From positions 372,001-436,000 of the forward strand of contig JAULSU010000004.1 of the NCBI GenBank assembly GCA_030512335.1: 64,000 nt of DNA, written 5' to 3'. Every line of letters starts with the position of its first letter. Within the stretch, counting starts at the first letter, position 1. Under the pieces are notes generated by a model. That model did not search any database. It was not told where the DNA came from and saw nothing but the letters and a program-made list of their open reading frames with translations. Below, piece by piece: positions 21,611 to 32,984 of the stretch. This DNA comes from Immersiella caudata (lineage: Eukaryota > Ascomycota > Sordariomycetes > Sordariales > Lasiosphaeriaceae). The translations under genes and the position numbers were made by a program.

Positions 21611-23005
21611 CTACTCAAACCTCCCCAAATACCCCTCCACCTCCCCCAAAGCCCTCCTCAACACCCCCTCCTCCACCCCTAAAGAAATCCTAAAACACCC
21701 CTCCAACTCCTCATCCGTTCCCTCATGCTCCCCAAACGCATACTTAAGCGGCACCAGCCCCACCCCCGTCTCCTCCACCAACCCCCCCGCAAACTTAACA
21801 TCACTCACATACCCCCCCTTGCCGTCCTTATTCCCCTTCCTAACCCTCACAACCGCAACTCCCGCCCCTTTAGGAGCTATCCACTCAACCTTCTCCCCGT
21901 TCCTCTCCACCCACTCCCCAATAATCTCAATACTCCGTCTACATATCCCCAAATTCCTCTCTATTATCTTCGGGTACACCCCTGGCGACAAAGCAAAGGT
22001 GGCGATTTGTTGATCCAGCACCGAGACTGCGAGCGTGGTATAATGTCTTATAGACATAATCCGCTCGAGGAGGGAGATGGAAGGGGAAACGATCCAGCCG
22101 ATACGGATGCCGGGGAGGCCGTAGGCTTTGGAGAGGGAGGCGGTCACGGCGGAATTGGGGTGGGAGGTGGTGGATACGGAGAGGAGGGAGGGGGGAGGGG
22201 GAGAGGGGGTGTGGAAGAGGGGGCGGAAGACTTCGTCGGAGAGGAGGGTGATGTGGGGGTGCGTAGCCACGAGAGAAACGAGGGAGGAGAGGGTGGAGCA
22301 AGAAAGGACGGCACCAGTGGGGTTGTTGGGGTTGCTGTGTGGAATTAGTTATCCTTGGAGTTGGTAGATGGGTATGGGGGTGAGAGGGGATGGGACGTAC
22401 TTGATGATGATAGCCTTAGTATTAGGCCTGATCATAGCCTTGAGCTCATCAAGACTAGCCTCCCAACTCTCAGATCCCCGCTTGAGCTTCCAAAGACTCA
22501 CTTCAGCGCCTTGATACTGAGGGACAAGAAATAGCTGCGAGTAGGTCGGATACTGGCAGATAATATGGTCGCCTGGGCCAGCTAGGATGGAGAGGACAAG
22601 GTAGTTTGCGAGGGAGGAGCCGGGCGTGATCACGACGTTGTCGGCTGTGAGCGTTACCCCTGTCTCAGGGGAATTGTACAACTCGGCGATGCGCTCCCTG
22701 AGCTTGAGGGATCCTTTGAAGGTACCATATTCGAGCGTCAAGTCAATGTCGATGATGCTCTCATCAGGCGCGTAGCTCTGGAGTTCAGACAGTGAGATGG
22801 CGCCAATGACGGAACCTAATGTTGACTGTGGGCTAGGGCCAGTTGTCTAAAAGTCTGGAAGGGCGTAGTACCTTGAAGGTGGGTTTTCGTCTTGGGCTGC
22901 ACACGGTGGTTAGCAACTGTCTCGGCCGAGGAGTAGTATTTTGACCAGACTTACTGCGTGTGTCTGAATCCATTTGTCGATCTTAAAGTCCTGAAAGTTC
23001 TTCAT
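21611..23005 (-). CDS. PLP-dependent aminotransferase, class I/II
   Basis: Predicted 404-residue fold-type I aminotransferase. Exons are 23005-22955, 22896-22872 (only 25 nt), 22815-22401 and 22334-21611; the lengths sum to 405 codons. The join of exons 3 and 4 restores NNPNNPTGA, the PLP phosphate/substrate motif. PLP-binding residues are D in LLSDEVF and K233 in ASLSKAYGLPGIRIGW, which matches SLSKxxGxPGxRxG. FRISLG near the C-terminus carries the carboxylate-binding Arg. The N-terminal exons are short and assigned from splice signals, so the first about 25 residues are the least certain; the third exon uses an ATTAG acceptor. The closest relatives I can name by motif are the capreomycidine-synthase-like or aromatic-type branch of small fungal aminotransferases, but the substrate cannot be read. 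Codon use in exon 4 is unusually CCC/CTC-rich. Confidence 0.85.
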
Positions 23006-23531
23006 GTTGCTTGCTGTCTCTTCAATCCTCTTGGCAGTTCTTGAGCTGTGGATCTAGTCGAGTGCTAAATTAATGCGAATTATATGTTAGGATTAGAGAC
23101 TGGTATACCTGCCAACCAACTCAGCTAGCGTTATCAGCCAAGGTGGAGTGGGAGCGGTCAATCACAGGGCGCGCGGGGTTGACACGAGATACGCGCGCAT
23201 GCCACAGTGATCGGCAGACGAGAATGGACGTTGCGTATAACCGAGAAGATGTTTCCGCATTGACGCCATATTAGCACTTATGGGAACAAGGATTGGTAAT
23301 ACAAGTGCTGTCATATTGTTGAACACCCATAATATCAACCTAGACGGGAGCTCGCTAGAAGCGAACATACCAGATAACCGTTCCATTAGAACCCCCCAGA
23401 CTCCTCGTGACGCTATCAGGCGGAAAAAGCATATCCCGTATCGCTGCCACCCAGTAAACCCTCCCAGTAGTACCTAACGCCGAATGCATCCTCGACTGCA
23501 AGCAAAACCCTCACCGTGTATCTCGACGCTC
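23006..23531. promoter_or_regulatory. Promoter of the aminotransferase and SGT1 3' flank
   Basis: About 525 bp between two minus-strand genes. No further gene, repeat or RNA was seen. Confidence 0.45.
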
Positions 23532-24954
23532 TTAGCTCTCCCACTTCTTGGGTACGACGCCCTCAGGGGGGACTGTTTCGACCGTGCGCTTCTTCACGTC
23601 GTCCCAGTCGGTGCTCAGAGCGGTGCCATTGCTTTCAACGAAGCTCTTCATCATGGCACGCTGCTGCTCCGGGGTGGCACCGCTATACAAATTCTTGAAG
23701 AACGAGTTGGCATCCTGGTTGTTGTCGTCGTCGTCAGCCACTTCGAGCTTGTCCCAGTCCTTTGGACCGCTCTTGCTGCTCGTTGGGTAGGCTGGGGCGG
23801 CAGCTTCCACGCTTGCTTCCTTCTTCCGCTCTGGAATGGGTGCCGCCTTTGGCTTGGGCGCTGGAGCCGGAGCCTGGGTCTCTTTCGCTGCGCCCTCGAA
23901 GTGTGCACCGATAAACTCATCGCCCCATCTTGACCACTTGACACCAGGTGTTGCCTTGCGCAACTTCAGCTCAATCTTTCGCGGGGTCACGGTCCAACTA
24001 GACTCCGATGGGATGATGTCGTCCATAAGAAAGAAGGTCGATGTGGCTTTGATATCGCCGGCTTTGATGTACAGCGCTGTTTCTCGGGGTACAGGGCCAA
24101 GACGGACCTGCGTTGAAGACGGTTAGCTATGCGTTGCAGCGATCCTAGCGTATATCACGAACCTCATGCTTGTCGATCTCAACTCGAAGATCTTCCTTCT
24201 TGACATCTTTGACGAACAAGGTAATGCTAACATCCTGGCTTGACTGGTAAAAGTCGGTCCTGAGCTTGAGCTTCTCGTCCGGCTCCTGAAAATCCTCTCG
24301 CTTGATCTCGTTCTCAGACTCCGATGAGGGCTCCTGCTCCTTCTTGACTGTAGGCTTTGTGGGAATCTTGGATACGCCGACCTTGTAGGCAGGGCTGTCT
24401 TCGGGGCTTGCCTTCAGCTTCGACAACAACTGGCTTCGCAGGGCATATGCTCGATTCCAGTCCGCTTCGAATCCCGTCTTGTTTCCAGCGGCGGCAATGC
24501 TTGCTATGCCTTCGGAGCGTGGTTGATTTGCTCGGTCTGCAAGCCCCTCTTCGTATGTGACCTTGTAGTTTCCGTTCTCATCAACGTTCTTCTCGACGCC
24601 GTCCTTCTCGTTGGCGGGGCGGCCCTCTGCGAGCAGCATGCTCCACTTGCAGCAGCAGTCTGCATCCGCGAAGCGGCCGAGTCTGTTGTAAATGACCGCG
24701 CGGCGATACTGGGCCTCGATCATTTGTTTACGAGAGGTTCCGGATCCGCGCTCTGCGGCAGAGTGATAGGCAAGCTCGGCATCGCGGAGTGCTGCATCGT
24801 AATCCTTGAGTTGGGTGTGGGCGTGGGCGCGGGCGAGCAGCCAAGCCGGAGATTTGGAGTCCTGTAGGGCCTTGTCGAGAAGGGAGATGGCCTTCTCGAA
24901 CTCCTTATTCTTGCAAGCCTCCAGGCCGTTGTGGCCGAATGTAGTGCTGGACAT
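23532..24954 (-). CDS. SGT1: SGT1-type Hsp90 co-chaperone
   Basis: Predicted 455-residue co-chaperone linking Hsp90 to SCF ubiquitin ligases and kinetochore assembly. Exon 1 is 24954-24163 and exon 2 is 24107-23532, with a 55-nt intron (GTTCGT...TAGCTAACC...AACGCAG). Three modules appear in order. An N-terminal TPR region (residues 1 to about 115) starts with GLEACKNKEFEKAISLLDKA. A CS domain runs from about 240, starting LRTDFYQSSQDVSITLFVK and continuing across the splice join through LGPVPRETALYIKAGDIKAT. A C-terminal SGS domain includes DWDKLEVADD, SFFKNLYSGATPEQQRAMMK and SFVESNGTALSTDW. The CS and SGS domains are joined by a Pro/Lys/Ala-rich linker. The chosen start gives the usual short lead before the first TPR; a longer upstream frame is not conserved in character. 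It is an essential gene in yeasts. Confidence 0.93.
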
Positions 24955-25489
24955 TGCGGCCGAACTCGGGTATCGTGGACGGGATCGTCGATGGCTCTGG
25001 GTCGGTCGCGCTGAGACGCTGAAGTGAAAAAGCTTCAAGGAGCTCGCAAAGGCGAACTGTCGTGGATGTGATGGGAACGGAGAATTCTGCAAGAATATGC
25101 CCGTGTGGAAAGTTTGTTGTTCAGTTGGGTCCTTGGATTGTGCAGATGCGACCAGAAGGCAGTGGAAGCAGGCAGCATCAAGTTGCATCGTCTGGCATGG
25201 AAGCTTTGGCGGGCTTGCAGGAAGCTTCCAATTCTGCCAGGTCACGAAACAAGTCCAGCCAAACAAATAGCGATAGTGTTTCTCACCGCCTTCCCTTTTG
25301 AACCATTTACCCCGCACCCCACCCACGGCTCCCCACACACCACGGTTGACAACAGTTCGGTGCCCAGGCTCATCTGCGGGGCCGACGAACTCACAAAAAT
25401 AGCAACCTCAACTGGCAGAGCTACCTAAATTATCGATTACTACTAAGATACGCTCAAGATCATGCTCATTCATTTGAACCCCAGTTCTT
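24955..25489. promoter_or_regulatory. SGT1 promoter and ERG7 3' flank
   Basis: This is a 535-bp spacer between two minus-strand genes. Apart from an open extension of the SGT1 frame, which lacks conserved features, nothing was seen. Confidence 0.45.
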
Positions 25490-27864
25490 TTAGATAACCT
25501 TCTCATCCGGATACTTCGTCGCGAACATACCCAGCGCTTTAATGGGGAACACGAACTTGTAGTTCGGGTATGAGATCATACAGCTCTTGTTGAAGACACC
25601 CTCAATGGCCTCCTGCAGCCACTCGCCATTTGGCTGCTGGCGCTCCATGATTAACTTCAAGCCCTTCTTGATAGACTCAACATCCGGATATTTGGCCTTC
25701 AGCAGACCAATGACGGCCCATGCAGTCATCACAACCTGTGAACCAGATGGATGCTCGATGTATTCGCCAGTCTCGCATGCCTGAAGATGGTTAGCGGATG
25801 AGATACCTGAAACGAGGGTTTGGCTTGCCTTGTAACACTCCGACCATCCTCCATCCTCCCTTTGCTTGGAGATGAGGAAGTCACACCCCTTTTTGGCGTA
25901 CTCGCTGTTCTCGTACGTCTCTCCAATGCTTGCCAAGCTTTCGAGGGCAAACATTGTGGCGTACGTGAAGCAGATGCCCCAGCTCCCGTACCATCCGCCA
26001 TGTGGTTTCTGCGCCGTCTTGATCCAGCTCACAGCGCGGTTGACGAAGCGATGGATCTCGTCTGCTCGGTAGTCTGGCCAGTGCTTGTTGAAGAGCGACA
26101 GAGCAGTGACGACCGCCGTTGTGCACTCGGGGTACGGATATTCCACCATGATGTTCCCAAAGACCTCGGCTGCGTTGAGCATTTCCATCCAGGGCCCGGC
26201 TCGAGACGGCTCGTATGAGGAGCAGCTTCCATCAGAGTTCGAATAGGTTAAGAGGGTGTCGATAGCGTCGCAAATCCTCCGGTCGTCGACCAAGCTAGGG
26301 AAGCCCGGGGTTCGTTGGAGAATGATGACAGACTTGAGCGCCTCCGAGACGCAGTCGCTAACAGCGTAGCCCTGGTCTTTGTTGCTGAACGCCCAGGCGC
26401 CCTTCCTTTGTTGACGATAGCCTTTTGCTTGATCTTCGACGTTCTCCCGGATTTGCTGTCCATCAAGATATTTCAGGGCCTTCATCAGCATGGGCCGCCA
26501 GCGGGGATCTTCGGTCAGGCCGGCATCCATGACGGCCTGGATAGCAAACGCTGTGTCCCAGCATTGGACGCCATTCGTCCCGTTGCAAAGCAAGCCCTCG
26601 TCCTTCACCCAGAGGAATTCTTCCGCCCTCTCCCTATGCCTTCGCACCGACTCGGCGTCCGGTCCATCGCGCGCGTAACATACGACAAAGTTCATGGCGG
26701 CGTTGACGGGGGCCAGGTCGGCGTAGTCGGTGTTTCTGTCCTCCATATCGATGAGCTCGGACGACCAATCCTCCGCCCAATCGGCCAAGAACTTGGGTCG
26801 TAGATAGGGGTTCCAGATGTTGACGAGCAGCCAATTGACCGAGTTGAGTAGCCACGATTTGGGGTGGTAGTTGTCGTTGGGATGGATGGTGTTGCGGTGA
26901 CTGGCAAAGTCGATCTTGTCCCAATCCTCAACAAATAACTCCTTTCGTAGTGAGAGAACCGTCTCCGTCTCTTCGCCTTGCCACTTCTTCGACCAGAGAT
27001 ATCCCATGGGAAGGAAGACCTGCCGAATGTGAATCCACCATCTCCAGGGAGCGAACGGGACCCAGTCAGGCAGGAGCCATAACTCTGGGGGCACAGGGTT
27101 GACGATATCCCACTTCATGACACCCAGCACCGAGAGCCAGAACTTGGCCCAGTGTGGCGCATGTGTTGCGCCTCCAAGCTCGTGCAGCGTTGCGCGCGCC
27201 TTCACCATCTTGGGGTGGTCGGCTTCCACACCAACCAACCGCAGGACTGTGTAGTTCAGGACCGTTCCGAACACTGAGCTCTCCCCCTCGATGTGTAGAC
27301 CCCAACCGCCATCTTCCGGGTGCGCGCGCGCGAAAAGGTAGTTCTTGATCTCGGTCGCGTAGAACCAAGGGATAGGCGTTTTAGTGACATACCAGGCGAT
27401 GACGACGCCTGGGAGGAGGAACATCGGCCCTCCATATTCGCAGCCCCAGTGTCCGGATGGGAGCTGAAGCTTCTCGAAGAAGGTGAGGCCATTCTTTACG
27501 GCGTCGAGCGGGCTCTTGGCAGGGGGGAGGCCGGGGAGGTCCTGTTACAGCGGTCAGTTAGCAGGGACGAGCAATCGTTTCGTCAGGGGCTGCGCACCAG
27601 GGGAAGGCCAAGGAAGTATTTATCGGCTACAGTCTGTGCCCATTCCTTCGCTGCTTCGTCGTCCTCGAGGTAGTGCCACGTGTGTCGGCTGTCATCGTCG
27701 CGCATTCGCCATCGTGTGTAGTCGGTGCGATCCTCGATGCGCGGGCGTTTGGCGCCGTGGTCGTTGACAGCGCCATTGACGTCGCTGAAGCGCTTCCTAG
27801 TCGAGCCCTTCTCGAGCAGAGGCTCCTCGAGGCCCTTTGCGCCGTTCGCCTTCTTTCTCGCCAT
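25490..27864 (-). CDS. ERG7: Lanosterol synthase (oxidosqualene cyclase)
   Basis: Predicted 772-residue terpene cyclase that converts 2,3-oxidosqualene to lanosterol in ergosterol synthesis at ER and lipid-droplet membranes. Exon 1 is 27864-27598 and exon 2 is 27541-25490; the 56-nt intron has donor GTGCGC, branch TGCTAACTGAC and acceptor GTAACAG. The catalytic block reads GYAVSDCVSEALKS, with the initiating Asp near residue 485 (DCxxE type). QW-type repeats are present, for example QREDGGWSECY, KPHGGWYGSWG and QQPNGEWLQE. The first exon carries a basic N-terminal tail (MARKKANG) followed by TRWRMRDDDSRHTWHYL, which is typical of fungal ERG7. Length is close to the family norm. The gene is intact and diverges from SPO11 with only 421 bp between the start codons. 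Confidence 0.95.
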
Positions 27865-28285
27865 CGTCAATGTGTCGTCAGCGGTTGCGGTCCGTAAGTT
27901 CGAGCGGATGCGAAAAGGAGACGATGCCAATGACGAAGCACATGCCAGGTCCAGGAACACACCATCAATTCGCCAATCAGCGCTTGGCGCAACTCCGCCA
28001 CGGAATTCGGGAACTTGGAAGGACCCGCCGACCCCACATCCCCACCACATGTGAATGTCGCCTTGGCGCCTCAAATGTCCACGACATTCATGTTGTGCCT
28101 CCCATGCCGGCAAGAGCGACACGAGTGCCTGCCCAGCGAAGCGCTGCCTCGGGGAAATTTGCTCTGTTAGATTACGTTCTAGGTAGATTTCGATCTCAAT
28201 TGTGGCGAGGGAGGAAATCTTCCCAAGGACAATTCGCAATAGCCCATCATTTTCTTTGACTGATCCGCTCCTTTGTCGCGTCAAT
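27865..28285. promoter_or_regulatory. Bidirectional promoter region, ERG7 and SPO11
   Basis: 421 bp separate the start codons of constitutive ERG7 (minus) and meiotic SPO11 (plus). The two genes should have very different expression, so this short shared region must separate the two programmes. No specific site could be assigned by eye. Confidence 0.5.
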
Positions 28286-30018
28286 ATGTATTCTATTACA
28301 ACAAGGAGCCGGAACCGCCTGGCTGCTGTTCCACCGAGCGCGCCTTCAAGTTCGCCCTCCCCGGTGCCTTCGTCCTCTTCACTTTCTTCATTGTCATCCC
28401 CAGACTTCAATCTTCAGCCAAGTAGTCTTGTTCTGGTACCTCCTAGTGGCCGCCATGGTGGGGCGCTGTCGCAAATTGAGGAGATGTTCGAGACTATTGT
28501 AGACTCTCTTGCGATCGGGGAGGAGCTCACCATCCCGTATCGAGCTGCTCGTTCAGGAGGCGACCCTTCGTCCCAATCCCAAGACCGGCGCAGCGAATAT
28601 GTCAGGTTCCCTGGACGGAACATCCATGAGGCCCAACGGTTCGGTGGGTGTTGCGCTTGGGGAGCGTATCCGCTGGCGACTCGATCCTCTCGGGAGTACT
28701 GATGCAGAAAACCAGAGGCCATCTTTCGTATCCTTGAGCTATCCCACGAGGCTCTCCTCTCCGGCAATCTGATCACCAAGAGGTTCGACGGTCTCTAAAA
28801 CTGAGCGACAATGGAATGCTAAGGGCCACAGGAACATCTACTACCAGAATATCGATCTATACAAATCTCAGGGAATGGTTGACGAGCTGGTTGACAATAT
28901 TGCCTACACTCTTGGGGTTGGCCGCGAAGATCTCAACATTGTGCGGCGCCTCTTCAGTGCGTGCGGAACAAGCTCCTGACTTTGCGTAGGTTGCTGCCGC
29001 AAGGGGGCTTATCTTCGGGCCCATCAGCTTGATCATGCGCGGCGGGGATGCCCTTCAGTGTGGGCTCCCTACTGACAATGTGAGTACCTCATCCATCATC
29101 ACCGGCCACGCTAACTTTTCAACGGGGCATCCTTCTCCCGTCCATTTACTCTGTGGAAAGCGTTGAGCTCAATGAGGTCAAGTGGCTGCTTGTCATCGAG
29201 AAGGAGGTAATTCAGGGGGCGTCATCAGGCATTGGGAGTCAACTCCCAGGGGCTAATGGTCGGCAGGCAACATTTCGAACACTAGCTGCTTCTCAGTACC
29301 CAAGACGCTGCCCTATCGGGCCCGGGGTTCTTGTCACAGTAGGTATTTTTCATTTATGTCCTCATCATCTATATGATCGGCGTTGACTTACAAGCATCCT
29401 TGTAGGCAAAGGGGTTTCCCGATCTAGCGACCCGACGATTTTTGAGCATTTTGCACAATGCAAGACCACAGCTCACCATGTTTGCTCTAGTGGACTACGA
29501 TCCTCATGGAATTGCTATCCTGCGGACTTACAAGACGGGCAGTAAACGACTCGAGCACGAAGAGAATGTCACCGTCCCAGGTCTGAGGTGGCTTGGCATT
29601 CGAAGCAGCGATGTGCTGGCAGTCACCGACGGCGAGAGGCTGCAGAGTTCTTATTCAAGCCAAAATATCTCAGGTCAGGAGTCCACGGGCTCCTTTCAAG
29701 ATGGTATGTGTGAGCAATCCCTTGGAACATCATCAGCTGACCGTCCCAGGCTCCCACGACCGACGCCCAAACAAGCGGCCTCGTCTTCAAAGGAGAAATC
29801 CGGGAAATTCGGCAACATTGCTGACGCAGGGAGACCGGAAGAAGGCCGTTGAAGTGATGAAGGACATCTATGCCAATGGAGAGGCGGATGATAGCACAAG
29901 GGAGCAATTTGGCGAGCTACAGAGGATGCTGATGCTCAACATCAAGGCTGAGATACAGGCGGTGGACGATTTTGGCGACATCACGAACTGGTTGGACGAG
30001 GCTCTTTGCAGGAATTAA
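28286..30018 (+). CDS. SPO11: Meiotic recombination protein Spo11 (topoisomerase VI A-like)
   Basis: Spo11 makes the double-strand breaks that start meiotic recombination. The model has eight exons: 28286-28643, 28716-28782, 28832-28940, 28990-29079, 29123-29206, 29267-29338, 29406-29703 and 29750-30018, giving 448 residues. Winged-helix part: VRFPGRNIHEAQR, FRILELSHEALLSG, and after the next join KRNIYYQN with the tyrosine pair that includes the catalytic Tyr. Toprim part: FALVDYDPHGIAIL (metal-binding DxD) and GLRWLGIRSSDV. The C-terminus includes DRKKAVEVMKDIYAN. The frame is consistent throughout, but the acceptor expected at 29121-29122 reads TTTTCAA instead of CAG, and there is no other AG in that 43-nt intron (29080-29122). 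If the base is right, exon 5 cannot be joined normally and the gene may be impaired. The exon 1/2 and 3/4 joins use weaker donors. Family call is very secure. Confidence 0.88.
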
Positions 30019-31054
30019 TCTTTTTATTGATAGAAACTGGCACCTATCACCACACGGCCATCCAGAGGCAAGATTTCGGCGGCATGCATATTCTTCTTCC
30101 TCTTCCTGCTGGCGTGATGAGCTTGCACATCTTGACTGGAGTGTGCTGAGTTGGGGAGAAGAACAGTAGGGGGGGCTTGTGGTGACAGATCGCGCTCCCA
30201 GGGCTACCCCAAATGGCAAATTCCGGCCACAGCTGCCGCTCCTTCACCTCTTCGAGCATTATTGAGACTTCTTCTCTCATTCGATTACTGAGGCCCCGGA
30301 TCTTCGAAAAGTTGAGATCGTCATTTAAAACGACTGCGACGTTCTCAGCGATCTCGATAAATGCCATTACATCTTGACTAGTGTTGGGTTTTGGTGGGCT
30401 ATGTTGTTCCGTAATCTGGAGATCCAAAAAACGCGTGTAGGATAATCGGGGAGGTGCTTTCCGGAAGTATGCTGATGATCGTGATCATCTCCGTCCTGCA
30501 GCACTGGATGGTATTCAGAACATCCGAGAATTTGTGTAGCCAAACCCTTAGCCATCGCACCTTCACTGCCTCAAATATCGCAACCTGACTCAGGGGGTGA
30601 GCCTGTTCTTGTAGGTCTTGGGCTTTTGAAAAGCTGATCTCTATGTTTAGAGCTCATTGGCCGTTATCCAGTTGTTATCGTATTCCACATAGACAGACTC
30701 TTCCCGTCTCATTGTAGTGTCAAATTTAAATGGGGAGACGTATTCGATTTCTCGGGCCAACCCGGCCTGTCTTCCTGAAGAAGTGCCCCTGTCCAGGTCT
30801 CTGTCCGGGACTCGGACTAAGGACCGGTGAGGGATTCGAGGCTTGTGTCGGTGGCCATGACTTTGGCTGTGACCGGAAGGCATCGTTCTAAAACTCACCA
30901 AGAATTGTAAACGAAGAAACAGGCGCTCACTAGGCGAAGCATGGAAATCTTTTTTTTTTTAAAAAAAAAGGGGGGGGGGGGGGGGGAATCCAGGTAGAAT
31001 ACAGTTATACACACGTTTTCCCGCACCTCTTCGCAGCGCCCACCATGTTTTTAC
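30019..31054. other. Damaged gene-poor stretch with remnants
   Basis: Minus-strand fragments look protein-like but do not form a gene. One frame (about 30427-30180) reads MAFIEIAENVAVVLNDDL and MREEVSIMLEEVKERQLW. Another (30901-30647) contains GLAREIEYVSPFKFDTTM. They are in different frames, have no shared start, and flank a long homopolymer tract. They may be remains of one or two lost genes. I do not recognise the family. Confidence 0.35.
30950..30986. repeat. T11-A9-G17 homopolymer tract
   Basis: Eleven T, nine A and then seventeen G follow one another without interruption. The T/A part is self-complementary. It may be a real low-complexity tract or an assembly or polymerase artefact. 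Confidence 0.85.
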
Positions 31055-31957
31055 TCAAACACAGCCTTCTTCACCACAGCTCCTGTCTTCCGGCATCATG
31101 TTAACATATGAATCAAATACTTTTCTGTACACCTCCGCTTGTTGCGAGAGCTGCTCGTGGCTGGGGCTCTCCCACCAGTGGCCATGGTACCACCACTGGC
31201 TGCCCCAAGCCACGGAAACTCTCCTGAGGGTTGGGTGACATGCATTGCCCTGTTCGAGATCAAGGTGCGAAAGAACCACCATGAACATCCGTTCGTGGTG
31301 GGGCTGCCGCGGCCAGCCCACAAAGGGAAGCCGAGGAGCCCCTCGAGCTTCTCCAGGTCGTCAATTGTTTCGTTCGGTATCCTACAACGGCCTTGGACGC
31401 GGGAATTTGGACGAATCGGTAGAGCCAATGGTCCAACCAGTGCTTGTCGTAAGTGGGGAAAGAATTCCAGGTCTTGTGATGAAATGATTCATACTCCAAT
31501 ACCGTTGCTGGACTCGTGTAAACGGAGTCGCTGTGGAAGGTTTTGTGTCGCCTTGTCTGTCGGTGTTGTAAAACTGGCGATTGGTAGATGCCTTCGTAGG
31601 TTTTGCGTACATGTATGTTCCCTGACCTTGTATGCCGCTGTTCCGAGCCGTGGTGGCCTGTGTAGGCTTGATAATGTCAGTCGCTTCTCTCACTGCATTA
31701 ATGACATCTAAACGACTGACCATTTCCTCGTTCCGCGTCCGGTAGCAGGAATATTCGCTTTTTAGCGCCGCGAATTGGAGCTACAAAGCGGAGTACTTGG
31801 CCTCGAGGGCTGCATACTGTCGTTGTAGCTGGAGCAACGGTCCGATGGCCAGGGCCGTGATCCTCTTGACCATTCTGTTGGTGATGCTGATAATCTGTTG
31901 AGGTGGAGGTTGTGGTTGTTTCGGTCCAAATCGGTGATCGGGAAGAGGGTGCGCTGC
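31055..31957 (-). pseudogene. Decayed gene for a coiled-coil protein, unknown family
   Basis: On the minus strand a protein-like sequence runs through three frames. It starts with a Pro/Gln-rich part and then a coiled coil (LQLQRQYAALEAKYSAL, stop TAG at 31781-31783, LQFAALKSEYSCYRTRNE) and MVSRLDVINAVREATDII. After a shift come NSFPTYDKHWLDHWLYRFVQ, and then in other frames IDDLEKLEGLLGFPLW and FMVVLSHLDLEQGNACHP, ending at EEGCV and a stop at 31055. The TAG sits where the heptad pattern wants Gln, so CAG-to-TAG change is likely. At least two frameshifts follow. The family is not recognised. The gene is almost certainly inactive, unless several small introns were missed. Confidence 0.6.
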
Positions 31958-32984
31958 TTAGGTCTCGATCAGGAGGTTCAGTCAAGAAGTGAATCGACCT
32001 GCCTAAGTTTGGCTCAGACCTTCCCGGGAAGACATGGGACGAGAACGGGTGGATCCGCACAAACAGCACCATACTTCCCCCTTTGATTGGGCGTGTCTTC
32101 GCCTTCTCCCCCGAATATGCCTATATATATCTGTTAAGGGAAGAGACTTGCGACAGCGAGTGTCGCGCAGCATATATTTGTGTATTTTCCAACAGTGTTT
32201 TAAGTACCTAGGAAGGTGTCTCAGGCGGGAAGCATGTTTTAGGAAGTCGTCGAGAGGGAGCTTGGGGATGACGATCCCTATTAGCCAAACAAATCACGCG
32301 GAAAAGGAGTGAGAGTAACGTTTGAATATGCTGTGTCTTACAAATATAGAAGTAATGAGGTGCTCAAAATGGGAAAAGGGTCGAATAACACTGGCGTTTC
32401 CAAACGGCCATGAAGCTAATAATCAAAAGAGGGAGATAGGCGGCAGCTGTGGCAATGCTGCTTCATATATACTGTTGGGAAAGGTTTTGTTTTGTCATTA
32501 TGGGAGTTACAGGCTGTTTTCTGTGGCAAACACCTGGTAATATTCGCACTTGTCCAGTCAGTGGCACATGATCATCATCAGGAACAGCAACGTTGCTGCT
32601 AGCACTGCAAAATGTGCCCGTGATTCATCGCTCGAAGAAGGGCTGTGCTACTCAACCCTCAGAATGGCTTCCTAAAACGGCTGCAGATACTACGGGCTTT
32701 TGTCCTGACCTTTGCTACCAAGCAGGGGGCAACCCGAGCATTTCTTGCCTCCAGAGGTCCCGTGGAGGGGTCGACAAGGCTACAGGCTCATACTTGGAGG
32801 TGCGTGGTTTCCTCGCGGGGATTTCCGAGCCCGTTGCCGCAAATGTGACTTCGATTGGAAGGAGTGCTCCAGGCATCCAGGCGCGGGGTTAACCCGCCTT
32901 CTCTCCGAACAAAACCGCGACCGACAAGCTTTTCCCGTCTTTGTCTTTGCGGCACGCAGCAGGGCATCACCACTTCACCGAACG
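31958..32984. other. Intergenic, upstream of the HET gene
   Basis: No convincing gene. The plus-strand frame of the HET protein extends upstream to about 32712 but lacks domain character before the ATG at 32985. The last few hundred bases are presumably its promoter. Confidence 0.4.

Noticed and set aside
21725..22367. Gly/Glu-rich plus-strand frames opposite the aminotransferase
   Set aside because: They are shadows of the CCC/CTC-rich exon.
24955..25338. N-terminal extension of SGT1
   Set aside because: The upstream part of the frame lacks conserved character and the inner ATG gives the standard TPR start.
27865..28410. N-terminal extension of ERG7 into the SPO11 region
   Set aside because: It would overlap SPO11 exon 1 and the ATG at 27864 gives the normal fungal ERG7 start.
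31139..31711. 190-codon plus-strand frame
   Set aside because: The opposite strand carries the better, though broken, protein-like blocks; this frame has no recognisable composition.
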